A DNA stretch of 64,000 nt from UBA961 sp014191195 (GTDB lineage Bacteria; Bacteroidota; Ignavibacteria; Kapaibacteriales; UBA961). The number at the start of each line of letters is the position of its first letter. The stretch's first letter is position 1. Where the stretch lies: assembly GCA_964204605.1 (NCBI GenBank), contig OZ123195.1, positions 62,001-126,000 on the forward strand, in the 5' to 3' direction. Position numbers and translations under genes: made by a program. The notes beneath the pieces were generated by a model that was given only the letters and a program-made list of their open reading frames with translations, made no database searches and was not told the origin of the DNA. Positions 44,283 to 54,600 of the stretch are shown one piece after another.

Positions 44283-46571
44283 TTATACGATCTCGAGTTT
44301 AGCATATTTCAATAATAATTGTTTTTTTCCTACACTATCAAAAACGACGACTGCTTGTTTTTTTTCACCTTCACCGGAAACCATTTGAACTTTACCAATT
44401 CCGAATTGATTATGTTTTACATTCATTCCACTTTTTATCATTATTGGTGCATCTGGTTCGATTTGAGAATATGAATCAGAACTTGAGCTAGCTAAATCAT
44501 CAAAAAAGGGTTTTGGAGAAGTATTTTTAGTGAAAGTGGAATGAGCTGGCCTATATTGATTCGTATTTTTAAGTGAAGTAGACGCATATTGTTGAGCGGG
44601 TATTATTAGTCCACCGGCTTTCCACTCTAATAAATCTAGATTAATTTCATTGATGAATTTAGAAGGTTCAGAGAATACTAATTCACCAAAACGATAGCGT
44701 TTTTCTGCAAAAGACAAATACAGTTTTTTTTCAGCTCTTGTTATACCTACATAAAAAAGCCTACGTTCTTCTTCTTCTTCATCTTGGTCAAATTCCGCTT
44801 TTCCCAATGGGAACAATCCTTTTTCCATACCTGCAATAAATACGATAGGAAATTCTAGCCCTTTTGCTGCATGCAGGGTCATTAATGAAATCCTATTATT
44901 TCCAAACTCGGTCTCATCAATATCAGAAATCAAAGCAATGTATTGAAGATAATCTTCAAGGGTCATTGCTTCGTCTTTTTCTTTCATTTCTGTGATATGC
45001 GATAATAACCGTTGAATATTATTCCATCTATCTAAAGATTCATCGCTATTATCATCTTTTAAGGATTGTAATAAACCGGTAGCTTCAATAAATAAAGTTG
45101 CAAGTTCATCCGCAGGCAGATCATTCATCTTACTACGGAATTCTTTAACCATATCTGTAAAATCCAATGCAGATTTAATGGCTTTTTTTGGTATATCTGG
45201 AGCAATATTCGCTTGTTCAAAAGCTGCAAAAAGATCTATAGACATTGATTGCGCATATGCTTGAAGTCTTTTTACAGAAGTAGGTCCAATTCCTCTGGGT
45301 GGTTCATTGATTACTCTAGCCAAGCTTTCTGAATCTTTTGGATTACATAATAATCTAAGATAAGCAAGGGTATCTTTAATTTCTTTTCTTTTATAGAATG
45401 AAGTACCACCAATGATAGTATAAGCAATACCAGCTCTTCTTAAGGAGTCTTCTAAGGTTAGAGATTGAGCATTTGTTCTATAGAGAATAGCAAAATCTTT
45501 TTCGCTGGTAAAATGAAGATCAACTTCTTCTTTAATGATTCGCATGATTGAATCGGATTCATCTCTATCATCTCGATTTGAAATAACCGTAATTAAATCA
45601 CCTTGAGGATTATCTGTCCACAAAGCTTTCGACAATTGTTTTTTATTATGAGAAATTACGCTGTCAGCAGCGGCTAAAATTGTTTTAGTAGATCTATAAT
45701 TCTGTTCAAGACGTACGGTAACAGCATCTGGATAGTCTTTTTTAAATTCCAATATATTCCTTATATCAGCTCCACGCCATCTGTAAATACTTTGGGCATC
45801 GTCTCCAACCACACAAATATTTTTATGTCCACCGGCCAATAATTGAATAGCTAAGTATTGAGCTCTATTTGTGTCTTGATATTCATCTACCATAATAAAT
45901 GAGAATTTTTTTTGATATATAGCTTTTATCTTTGGATTTAATTGTAGCACTTTAATCATGTTTAGCAAAATATCATCAAAATCCATTGCATTATTGATCT
46001 TTAATCTTTTGTCATATTCTTTATAAACCAGAGCTGTTTGTTTCTCGTAGATTTCTTGGGCATCTGCTTCATATTGCTGCCAGCCTATCATTTGATTTTT
46101 GGCATTAGAAATTCTAGAGCGTATACTTTGCGGAGTAAATTGTTGAATAGAAATCCCTAAAGAATTCATAATAGCTCTGATTACAGATAAACTATCATCA
46201 GTATCATAAATAGAAAATGAGTTTGTAAATCCTAAAGATTCAGCTTCTATTCTAAGAATTCTAGCAAAAACAGAATGAAATGTACCAGCCCACACTTTTC
46301 TTGCAATGCTCTCGCCTACCATTGAAGCAATTCTATTTTTCATCTCACCGGCAGCTTTATTGGTAAACGTTAAAGCAAGTATTGAATAAGGATTAATTCC
46401 TTTAGATAATAAATATGCTATTCGATAGGTAAGAACACGCGTTTTGCCACTTCCAGCACCAGCGATAATTAATACAGGGCCATTGGTAGTAATTACAGCT
46501 TCTGTTTGCTCGGGATTAAGCCCTTCAAGAAATGCAGGTGCTTGATGTTCTTTGACAGGTATCAGTTTCAT
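44283..46571 (-). CDS. UvrD/PcrA-type superfamily 1 DNA helicase
   Basis: A 762-aa 3'-5' helicase for repair and replication restart. Motifs in order: GLNPEQTEAV (Q motif), GAGSGKTRVLTYRIAYLL (Walker A), TFTNKAAGEM (Ia), MVDEYQDTNRAQY (Walker B), VVGDDAQSIYRWRGA (III), RLEQNYRSTKTIL (IV), ISLMTLHAAKGLEFPIVFIAGMEKGLFP (V) and RRLFYVGITRAEKKLYL (VI). The C-terminal Tudor-like segment (GMNVKHNQFGIGKVQMVSGEGEKKQAVVVFD) is characteristic of PcrA/UvrD. Full length. Confidence 0.95.
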   Translation of the reverse strand: MKLIPVKEHQAPAFLEGLNPEQTEAVITTNGPVLIIAGAGSGKTRVLTYRIAYLLSKGINPYSILALTFTNKAAGEMKNRIASMVGESIARKVWAGTFHSVFARILRIEAESLGFTNSFSIYDTDDSLSVIRAIMNSLGISIQQFTPQSIRSRISNAKNQMIGWQQYEADAQEIYEKQTALVYKEYDKRLKINNAMDFDDILLNMIKVLQLNPKIKAIYQKKFSFIMVDEYQDTNRAQYLAIQLLAGGHKNICVVGDDAQSIYRWRGADIRNILEFKKDYPDAVTVRLEQNYRSTKTILAAADSVISHNKKQLSKALWTDNPQGDLITVISNRDDRDESDSIMRIIKEEVDLHFTSEKDFAILYRTNAQSLTLEDSLRRAGIAYTIIGGTSFYKRKEIKDTLAYLRLLCNPKDSESLARVINEPPRGIGPTSVKRLQAYAQSMSIDLFAAFEQANIAPDIPKKAIKSALDFTDMVKEFRSKMNDLPADELATLFIEATGLLQSLKDDNSDESLDRWNNIQRLLSHITEMKEKDEAMTLEDYLQYIALISDIDETEFGNNRISLMTLHAAKGLEFPIVFIAGMEKGLFPLGKAEFDQDEEEEERRLFYVGITRAEKKLYLSFAEKRYRFGELVFSEPSKFINEINLDLLEWKAGGLIIPAQQYASTSLKNTNQYRPAHSTFTKNTSPKPFFDDLASSSSDSYSQIEPDAPIMIKSGMNVKHNQFGIGKVQMVSGEGEKKQAVVVFDSVGKKQLLLKYAKLEIV

Positions 46572-46665
46572 AGATAGTAGATGTAATGAATAAATGCAAT
46601 TGCGCCCCTTTTATAATGTCAATTTAGCAAATTGGCATAGTATAAAGTAAATGAATCCTGTAAAT

Positions 46666-46688
46666 AAAAAGAGCAGCTTTTAGGCTGC
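46666..46688 (-). terminator. Probable terminator of the TonB receptor gene
   Basis: Short stem GCAGC / GCTGC with T-rich tail on the minus strand, 14 bases beyond the receptor stop. Confidence 0.5.
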
Positions 46689-46701
46689 CCAGTAATTATC
46701 A

Positions 46702-49050
46702 TTAGAATTCGACATTTATCCCAATCGATGGTAATACTCCTGCTCCGGATTTATTAAGTATACCTTTGCCAAGCCTTTGATCGAATCGAAGATTATTAAC
46801 ATTTTTCTTACCATATACATTTTGAATATCGATATATGTAATTAATAATACACTTTCGAAATTCCAACGTTTATCAATTCTTAAGTCCATAGAATGAAAT
46901 GTTGGTAGGCGCTCACCTTGATTGTATAAATCAAAGTTGAGCTGGCCATACATTGGATTATTTGGATCTTCGAAGAAAGGAGTAGTTGGCGCACCGGTAG
47001 ACATTCTAAACTTGCTTGAAATTTCCCAATTTTCATTAAATCTATAGCCCCCTGCTATATTAAAAATGAATCTACTATCAAAAGCGCCTGGCCTTTCTAT
47101 CCCATCTAATCCATTAAAACTAGATTGATTTATTGTTATACTGATTAATCCATATAGTGGAATGTCACCCATCTTTTTTTGAACAAAAACTTCCACACCT
47201 CTTGCATAACCATCGCAAGAACTAGATAAAGGTTCTAGGCCAAAAGGAATATCATTTTGAACATCGTCAAAGCCAGAAGGAGCTAAAACAGCTTGCGGAC
47301 GAAACACTCTGCCGGCATAATTGCCATACCATTTATAATAACCTTCTATTTGGAATTTAAGATCAGATTCTAATTGATTCTCATATCCCAATACAATTTG
47401 ATCAGCTCTAATAGCTTTAAGATTTTCTTGATTTGAGGGGTCTCCTAAAAGCCAAATATAAGAGGGTGATTGATAATATCTACCAGCGCTTAGGCTAAGG
47501 GTATTTGTGGCATTGATACCATAAGAAATACTGAGTCTAGGAGACAAATATAGAGATTCTTGCAAAAAGGCATAATAATCTAATCTAGTTCCAATTGTTG
47601 CTTTCCATGAATTATAGGTTATAACTGCAGAAGCATGTGTTGCATTTCGAAATGCAGTAAATGAGCTATCAACAGCTAACTCTTTAGGTATTCCATTACC
47701 ATCTCTTCTAAATCTTTGATCGAGAAAAAGAGAATAATCTAATTTTGAAGCATATTTAGCAATATTCCCAATAATCACTTCAAAATGAGGAGAAAACTGG
47801 AGAAATACATCTGTTCTTAAGCTGTTTTCGCCTTCTGAGGAAGTGTTATTAAATAAAGTATTAAGATTTGAATCTTTTTGCGAAGTTTGAAATGCGGAAA
47901 AAGTTCTACCTAAAGTCATTAAAAAATAACCATTTACATCTTTTTCAATAATCAAACTTTTCCATGTTAATCCAGAAAAATACTGATTTTGAGAAGGAGA
48001 ATTAATTCTACTATTGGAATATTTATCATCTTCGTTGGTATTGTTAAAAGTAATCTTGTCTAATGCACCAATGGTAAGAAAAGACAAACTATTTTTTTCA
48101 TCTAATCTATATGAAACTTTTGATTGAAAATCCCAATAATCTGGAATAAAGCTAAACCCAAGTGCTTTGAATAGAATATCTAGATATGATTTGCGTGCAC
48201 TAAACCAATATGATCCTTTATCTCCAATTGGGCCTTCTCCAATAATGCCAAAGCCAGTTGCAGAAAAGTTTATTTCTCCTCCAAATCGCTCTTCATTGCC
48301 ATCTCTTAAAGAAATATTAGTTAGTGAGGATACTCGATCGCCAAATCTGCCAGAAAATCCTCCTGCACTAAAACTTACTTGTCTAACAAAATCAATATTG
48401 ATCAAAGACAAAGGACCCCCAGTAGAACCTTGAGAACCAAAATGATTAATATTTGGGATTTCGATATTATCTACTACAAATAGGTTTTCGAATGGAGCGC
48501 CACCACGAACAATAAGGTCATTCCTTCCAGCTGCAGTAACATTCACACCAGGTAATAGTGCAACCGCTCTGATTACATCTTCTTGAACGCCTGGTGCGCG
48601 TCTTATATCTTCTGAATTTAATAGTTGAGTACTGGTAATTGTTTCAGGACTTCTTTGAAAATAACTAGCTTCTACTTCAGTTGCTTGAATTTGGATAGCT
48701 TTTTCATTTAACTCTACTGTTATTGTAGATGGTTTACCAGAACTTACAGCGATATCTGAATATGTTCTCGATTCAAAGCCAACAGCACTTACTTTAATAC
48801 TAACAATTCCGACTGGTACTTTTCTTAAAGTAAATTTTCCATTTGAATTTGTAAGAGAGCCAATTTTTCTACCATTAACAATAATGGAAGCACCATTAAG
48901 TGGAGATTGAGTAGCAGTATTTACTACAGTCCCTGTAATAATTCCGAATACCACTGAGGAGGAATCTGTTTGAGCATGTGCATAGATTGAAAAGCACATC
49001 ACAGTAAATAAAAAAATAAAGGAATAGGCTGTAAACTTCAAAAATTTCAT
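46702..49050 (-). CDS. TonB-dependent outer-membrane receptor with carboxypeptidase-like N-domain
   Basis: A 782-aa outer-membrane transporter. A signal peptide (MKFLKFTAYSFIFLF to YAHAQ) is followed by a CarboxypepD_reg-like beta-sandwich (about 40-120: GTVVNTATQSPLNGASIIVNG...LRKVPVGIVSIKVSAVGFE). The plug domain follows (ITSTQLLNSEDIRRAPGVQEDVIRAVALLPGV, VRGGAPFENLFVVDNIEIPNINHF), then a long barrel ending IGINVEF with the terminal Phe. The layout resembles Bacteroidota receptors that act without SusD; no susD gene adjoins. Ligand unknown. The ATG at 49050 gives the proper signal; the open frame to 49143 adds an unrelated hydrophobic stretch. Confidence 0.9.
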   Translation of the reverse strand: MKFLKFTAYSFIFLFTVMCFSIYAHAQTDSSSVVFGIITGTVVNTATQSPLNGASIIVNGRKIGSLTNSNGKFTLRKVPVGIVSIKVSAVGFESRTYSDIAVSSGKPSTITVELNEKAIQIQATEVEASYFQRSPETITSTQLLNSEDIRRAPGVQEDVIRAVALLPGVNVTAAGRNDLIVRGGAPFENLFVVDNIEIPNINHFGSQGSTGGPLSLINIDFVRQVSFSAGGFSGRFGDRVSSLTNISLRDGNEERFGGEINFSATGFGIIGEGPIGDKGSYWFSARKSYLDILFKALGFSFIPDYWDFQSKVSYRLDEKNSLSFLTIGALDKITFNNTNEDDKYSNSRINSPSQNQYFSGLTWKSLIIEKDVNGYFLMTLGRTFSAFQTSQKDSNLNTLFNNTSSEGENSLRTDVFLQFSPHFEVIIGNIAKYASKLDYSLFLDQRFRRDGNGIPKELAVDSSFTAFRNATHASAVITYNSWKATIGTRLDYYAFLQESLYLSPRLSISYGINATNTLSLSAGRYYQSPSYIWLLGDPSNQENLKAIRADQIVLGYENQLESDLKFQIEGYYKWYGNYAGRVFRPQAVLAPSGFDDVQNDIPFGLEPLSSSCDGYARGVEVFVQKKMGDIPLYGLISITINQSSFNGLDGIERPGAFDSRFIFNIAGGYRFNENWEISSKFRMSTGAPTTPFFEDPNNPMYGQLNFDLYNQGERLPTFHSMDLRIDKRWNFESVLLITYIDIQNVYGKKNVNNLRFDQRLGKGILNKSGAGVLPSIGINVEF

Positions 49051-49158
49051 TATCACAATAATAGTTATTGAAAAAAGTATGAATGCAATTATCAATAATA
49101 ATAGTTCCATAAGATAATGTTTCAAATATAAAGTTTTCCACACTTGATGAGACCTGTA

Positions 49159-49186
49159 TTTGCAATGATATGATATCGTATTTTTG
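49159..49186 (+). promoter_or_regulatory. Possible promoter for the Rossmann protein-purN pair
   Basis: TTTG at 49159-49162, a short 16-base spacer, and TATTTTTG at 49179-49186, 41 bases before the ATG. The short spacing lowers confidence. Confidence 0.3.
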
Positions 49187-49227
49187 CTAATAACAAAGGT
49201 TAATCAAAGCAATATTCGGATATATCG

Positions 49228-50922
49228 ATGAATATCAATGGCTCGACTGTTCTAGTTCTTGGAGGATGGGGTTTGGTTGGTTCTGCAGTTTGCCGAAAAC
49301 TGATGGAATTTAATCCTGCTAGAATTATTGTAACTTCATTAAAGCAACATGAAGCAGAAGAAGCAGTTAAAGAACTTTTTACATTATATCCTGATTCACC
49401 AACAGATATGTTTATTCCATGGTGGGGCAATGTATTTACCAGAACGTCATGGAAAGACCTACCTAGAGAAGACATTCTTAAAGATTCGGAAAAAAGAAGA
49501 ATATTGGTTGATGATTGTATTGATGAGTTGAATACAGAAATTTTGCAATCATCAGCTTTATATGATGTATTGATTACATATAAACCAGATGCTGTAATTG
49601 ATTGTATTAATACAGCAACAGCGATTGCATATCAGGATATTTATGCAGGAGCAAGGAAAATTTTAAAAGAAACTGACGATAATCAATATGCATCATCGGA
49701 GACAGTAGAGCGATTAGTTGCAAGTTTATATGTTCCTCAGTTAACGCGTCATATTCAGATTTTATATAAAGGTTTAGTTGATGCTAAAACCACTGTATAT
49801 CTAAAAGTTGGTACAAGTGGAACGGGTGGTATGGGATTAAATATCCCATATACACATAGCGAAGAACAGCCATCGAGAGTATTATTGGCAAAAGCTGCTG
49901 TTGCAGGTGCGCAAACACTATTACTTTTCCTAACAGCTAGAACTCCAAATGGACCAATAGTTAAAGAAATAAAACCAAGCGCAACGATTGCATGGAAAAG
50001 GATAGGATATGGACAGGTGATGAGAAAAGGGAAGCTTATTCCATTGGAAGATATGTTACCTGAGCATGCAAAAGAAACAAATGGTCAATTTTCATTTAAT
50101 GATACCCAGCATATTATAGATACCGGAGATCATGTTAAGTCCGTATTTATAGATACCGGAGAAAATGGAATCTTTTCTAGAGCTGAATTCCAAACTATTA
50201 GTGCTTTAGGACAGATGGAAATTGTAACACCTGAAGAAATTGCAGATACAGTTGTTTTTGAACTTAGGGGTGGAAATACTGGATTAGATGTAATAAATGC
50301 ATTAGATGCATCTGTAATGGGCCCTACATATCGTGGTGGAATCATGCGTAATGATGCTATGAGCCAATTAAATGCATTAGAAAAACAGTATGATGTCCAT
50401 AGCGTAGCATTTGAAATGTTAGGTCCGCCAAGATTATCAAAATTATTATTTGAAGCTAATATTCTTAAAAGAATAGCGCATAGTTTGGAATCTGTTTCTT
50501 CTATGACAGCTATAGAATTATCTAAACAAGCAGAAAGATTAATTATAGAAAATCACTCATTAAGATCTGAAATGCTTTCTGTTGGATTGGTAATATTAAT
50601 GAGTGATGGAGAAAAATATCTGAGAGGATCAGATGTAAAAATCCCTGCATTTAGAGGTGAAAGTTCATTAGAAATCGATACTCATTCTATAAAACAATGG
50701 TGCTATGAAGGATGGATTGACTTAAGGCCAAGTAATTTTGAGCAATGGCAAGAAAGAATTATTCGCATAAAAAAAGAAGTGCAATTAATTGCTCCAGATG
50801 ATACAAGTTCTAGACATTATTATGGTAAGCATTATTGGGCAGACTTTAATGAAATTGATGAAGGTAAATTAGCTGCATGGATTTTTGAAAGAGAAGATAA
50901 AGGCTGGAGATTTAAGAGATAA
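49228..50922 (+). CDS. NAD(P)-binding Rossmann-fold protein of unknown function
   Basis: A 564-aa cytoplasmic protein. The N-terminus VLVLGGWGLVGSAVCRKL (residues 8-25) is a GxxGxxG dinucleotide fold as in extended short-chain dehydrogenases/epimerases, and YKPDAVIDCINTATA (about 123-137) matches the strand after the NAD site. Residues about 190-250 hold KVGTSGTGGMGLNIPYTHSEEQPS. The last 250 residues have no family I recognise. The canonical YxxxK pair is not evident, so catalysis as a dehydrogenase is uncertain. Its stop overlaps the purN start (TAATG), indicating translational coupling. Confidence 0.7.
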   Translation: MNINGSTVLVLGGWGLVGSAVCRKLMEFNPARIIVTSLKQHEAEEAVKELFTLYPDSPTDMFIPWWGNVFTRTSWKDLPREDILKDSEKRRILVDDCIDELNTEILQSSALYDVLITYKPDAVIDCINTATAIAYQDIYAGARKILKETDDNQYASSETVERLVASLYVPQLTRHIQILYKGLVDAKTTVYLKVGTSGTGGMGLNIPYTHSEEQPSRVLLAKAAVAGAQTLLLFLTARTPNGPIVKEIKPSATIAWKRIGYGQVMRKGKLIPLEDMLPEHAKETNGQFSFNDTQHIIDTGDHVKSVFIDTGENGIFSRAEFQTISALGQMEIVTPEEIADTVVFELRGGNTGLDVINALDASVMGPTYRGGIMRNDAMSQLNALEKQYDVHSVAFEMLGPPRLSKLLFEANILKRIAHSLESVSSMTAIELSKQAERLIIENHSLRSEMLSVGLVILMSDGEKYLRGSDVKIPAFRGESSLEIDTHSIKQWCYEGWIDLRPSNFEQWQERIIRIKKEVQLIAPDDTSSRHYYGKHYWADFNEIDEGKLAAWIFEREDKGWRFKR

Positions 50923-51533
50923 TGCAAAAAGACAGAATCAGAGTTGCAATAATGGCATCTGGATTTGGTTCAAATGCATCAGCATTGATAGAATTTTCCA
51001 AAAATACATCATGCTCTTATGAAATTGTAGTGTGTATTTCCAATAAAGAGAATCCAGGTGTTAAAAGAGTAGCTAGTAAGAATGGAATCCCATTTGAATT
51101 TTGTCCAGAATTGCAAGAAACTCAAGAAAAAAACAAAGGATCTTTATCTCTGCTACGATTGTTACAAGTTTATCAAATTGATATCATAGCATTAAGTGGT
51201 TATTTAAAATTGATTTCACCAGAAATAATTATCATGTTTCAAGATAGAATTTTAAATATACATCCATCTTTATTACCCAAATACGGAGGCAAAGGCATGT
51301 ATGGAATAAAAGTTCACAATGCTGTCCTTCAAGATTCCAATAAAGAAACAGGTGCTTCAGTGCATTTAGTAAATGAAAAGTATGATGAAGGAAGAATTTT
51401 AGGAAGCAGCCGTATCATAATAAATGAAAACTGCAGTGTAAATGAGTTAAACGAGAAGGTGAAAAATATAGAAAATATTCTTTACCCAGATATTTTACAC
51501 AATTACTGCAAACAATTTTATTCACATTCATGA
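50922..51533 (+). CDS. purN: Phosphoribosylglycinamide formyltransferase
   Basis: A 203-aa enzyme transferring a formyl group from 10-formyl-THF to GAR in purine synthesis. Signatures: VAIMASGFGSNASALIEF at the N-terminus, DIIALSGYLKLISPEI, NIHPSLLPKYGGKGMYG (catalytic Asn/His) and TGASVHLVNEKYDEGRIL with the catalytic Asp. Family length. The start overlaps the stop of the Rossmann protein by one base. Confidence 0.94.
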   Translation: MQKDRIRVAIMASGFGSNASALIEFSKNTSCSYEIVVCISNKENPGVKRVASKNGIPFEFCPELQETQEKNKGSLSLLRLLQVYQIDIIALSGYLKLISPEIIIMFQDRILNIHPSLLPKYGGKGMYGIKVHNAVLQDSNKETGASVHLVNEKYDEGRILGSSRIIINENCSVNELNEKVKNIENILYPDILHNYCKQFYSHS

Positions 51534-51679
51534 TTTTTCTTTTGGTTAAATCAATCTTTTTTTTGAGTTTACATTAAATAATGTGTTAAAAGAGCATAAC
51601 TATGCGTTTTTTAAGTAATATTAATAAAAATACTATACTATAATTGTTATATGTCCCACTTTTGCATAGGGTTCTTCAT

Positions 51680-54600
51680 ATGAAGAAACGAATTCTAATT
51701 GCGGCGCTGGTATTTATTACGGCATCTATTGCTGTATTTGCTGGTGGCAAAGGAGATCAAACCCTGCGGAAAAGTAAGTTCCCAACTACTTTTCCTCAGC
51801 CGTTTACAAATTTTCCCGCTCTCAACAATGCAAACAACAGCAGACCTGTTAATAACGGTCATGCTGTTTCTACCGGTTATTATGTTGTCGACTCAGATGA
51901 CGAAGCTGGAGATTTTTGGCGTCCAAATTTGGACAGAGCCTTCCTTAACCGTGCAACGGATATTGATCCTGCAGAACTTGTTAAGTGGAAGAGAATTATC
52001 ACAGGTCCTAATCAAACACTTGGACCATCAGAAACTGTAGAAGGTAAGATGTACTTCCGTAATCCGGATGCACTTACAGATTCTACAGACAATGCTTTTG
52101 CGGGTCCAATCCGTATAGGATTCCCATTCTTTATGAATGGTGTCAAGTATGATAGTTTCTATGTTTCTACTAATGGATTAGTAGCGCTTTCTAATAGCCG
52201 TTACACTTATGATCAATTAGGTAATAGAACAGGCTATAATTTGTACAGAGACGATGTATTTGCTCGTCCTGCAACAGGTAATGCTAATACAGATGGAAAT
52301 CCTGATAATTATGGCGAGCAATTTATTGCGCGTGGTAATTCAACTGGAACTACAGCTGGTATTCGTAGTGTAGGCGCAGGTAATATGGGTTCAATTCCTG
52401 GAGATATTCGCAATGCACCATTAATTTGTGCTGCATTTGGGAATCTTCAACTTTCCCAAAACGCTGATTTGTTAGATGAAAATCGTGGTCAGGTATGGTT
52501 CAAGAGAGCTGATAATCCAGATGGAAATCGCCGTTTGATAATATATTATCAAAATGCTGCTCCTATTGGTGGATGGACAAATGGTATTTCTGGAACAACA
52601 ACATTCAATATAGATGATCAAAGAATTCTAGCTAACTTCCAAGTTACTCTAGATCAATCTGACTCATCTGTTTATGTATATTATGAGCGCTTAGAAGGTG
52701 CTGTAGTTGTTTCTGGCGTTTCTGTATCAGCAGCTGCATTTTTCCGTATGAACACTACAGTTGGTATAAATGGGACAGCAAGAAATTACAGCTATAAGTA
52801 TCCAAATTGCCAAGCAAACTTAACACAGACAGAATTCCAAAATGCTCCTTTGCAGTATACTCAATACTTGTCAAGAGGTTCTTATTCTGGATCTGATGTA
52901 TCTGGTCAATTATTAGGACCTTCTGGTCATGGTGCTAATACACCATCTAATGGTTTAGCAGTTAGATTTAAGCAATGGAGAAACGTTGTACGTGTAGTTC
53001 CAGAACAAATTCGCTACTTTGGTCGTGAATTATTTTCTGCAGCAAACCTAGATGTATACACAAGAGAGATTGTAACACCAGAACCAGAAATTTATGCTGG
53101 TCATCCTCAATTAGGTGCAATACGTCCTTCTGCTGTATTCCAAAATATGACAAATGATATTCAAGGTCCTGGATTCAGTGATCCTTTACGTCCACCAGGA
53201 GTAAATTTCACAAATCAAGATTTGAACTTCCGTGTACGTATGCGTATTATCAATCAAGCTACTAATCAAACAGCATATTCACGTTCAGTACCTATAGGTG
53301 TTGGATGTCTTTCTGGTGCTTGTCCTCCAGACGTTGATGCATCTGTAATTTTCGGTTGGTTAGCTGGTGGGTCAGCAACTGGTGCTTTTCAAGGTGCTGG
53401 TTTACCTGGAACAGGTATTCCTGCATTCCCAGGTACGGGGCCATGTCCATTAGGCGGTATTCCTCCTTATGGTATAGCAAGAGTACAGTTTCCTCCATTT
53501 GAACCAAATGAATTATTAGATTTCCAAATTGGTCGTTTAAGATTATTTGTATTCTCAGAAGGTGTTGACTCTTTATATCGTTCATTAAACGACCAATGGC
53601 CATTTGATGATACAGTGTCTAGAAATCTTTATGTAATGAGACGCTTATCATTCTTAAATAGCGATGGTTTTAGTGATGATGCGAATGACTATTATGTTAT
53701 TGGTGGAACCCCAATGCCTTCAGTATTAAAGTGGGTAAATTTTGATGCTGAAATTTCTAATGGTGATGAAGAAACATTTAATCCACCACCACCAAGATGG
53801 GCAGCAGGTGAAGTTCCTGGTACATTAGTTACAGCTAAAAACAGACCTACATTTAAAACAGCTTCTCCAGTTATTAAATTAAACAGAGTAACTTTAGGTG
53901 GCGATGATCCAAATCCAAGTCCTGGTGGAGATCAAATTCGTTCATTCCCTATTGACATTCGTAATTTACCTAACCGTAAAACAGCTGGATCTATCTTAAC
54001 TATTTCATATCAAAGAACAGGAAATAAAGGTGATTTTGGTCGTGGTTGGGCAGATGCTACAATCATTGGTCCAGAACCACGCGTTATTTATAATGGAAGT
54101 TTAACAACTTCTGCAACTACACCTGATGAAATGCGTTTAGAATATGCACGCCCTTCAACTAATAGTATCGAAAATATTGCACGTCAATTTAACAGTTCAA
54201 CTGCAGATATTGTATGGAGTGTTCACAAGCGTCGTGTAGGTGCCGCAGTAACTGATAACTATGTATTCACTACATTTGGTGCTGGTGGTAGACGTTTAGG
54301 TTATTTACCAACAGATAAAGACTCAGCTTTAACTTTGGCTCAGGGTTTAGTTCCTGACATTTTTGATGATGGTAAAGATGTTGAATTCAAGAAAATATTC
54401 TTCAGAATTCCAGATTCTGTTATCTATGCTCCTAATGAAGCTGCTAAGGATTTCCGTTTCAGATTATCTGTTTCAGCACGTCGTCATACAGCTCCTCCAC
54501 AACCGCAAGATGATGATGATGATTTTTATGTAGACAATGTTAAATTGATTTACACAAATGAATCTCCAGATATCGAAATGTCATTAGTTGAAGTCCTTTG

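Noticed and set aside
49051..49143. Longer start for the TonB receptor
   Set aside because: It adds a second hydrophobic stretch before a complete signal peptide at 49050.
51534..51679. Promoter of the giant surface protein at TATAATTG
   Set aside because: The -7-like box has one mismatch and no TTG at a suitable distance, so it was not annotated.
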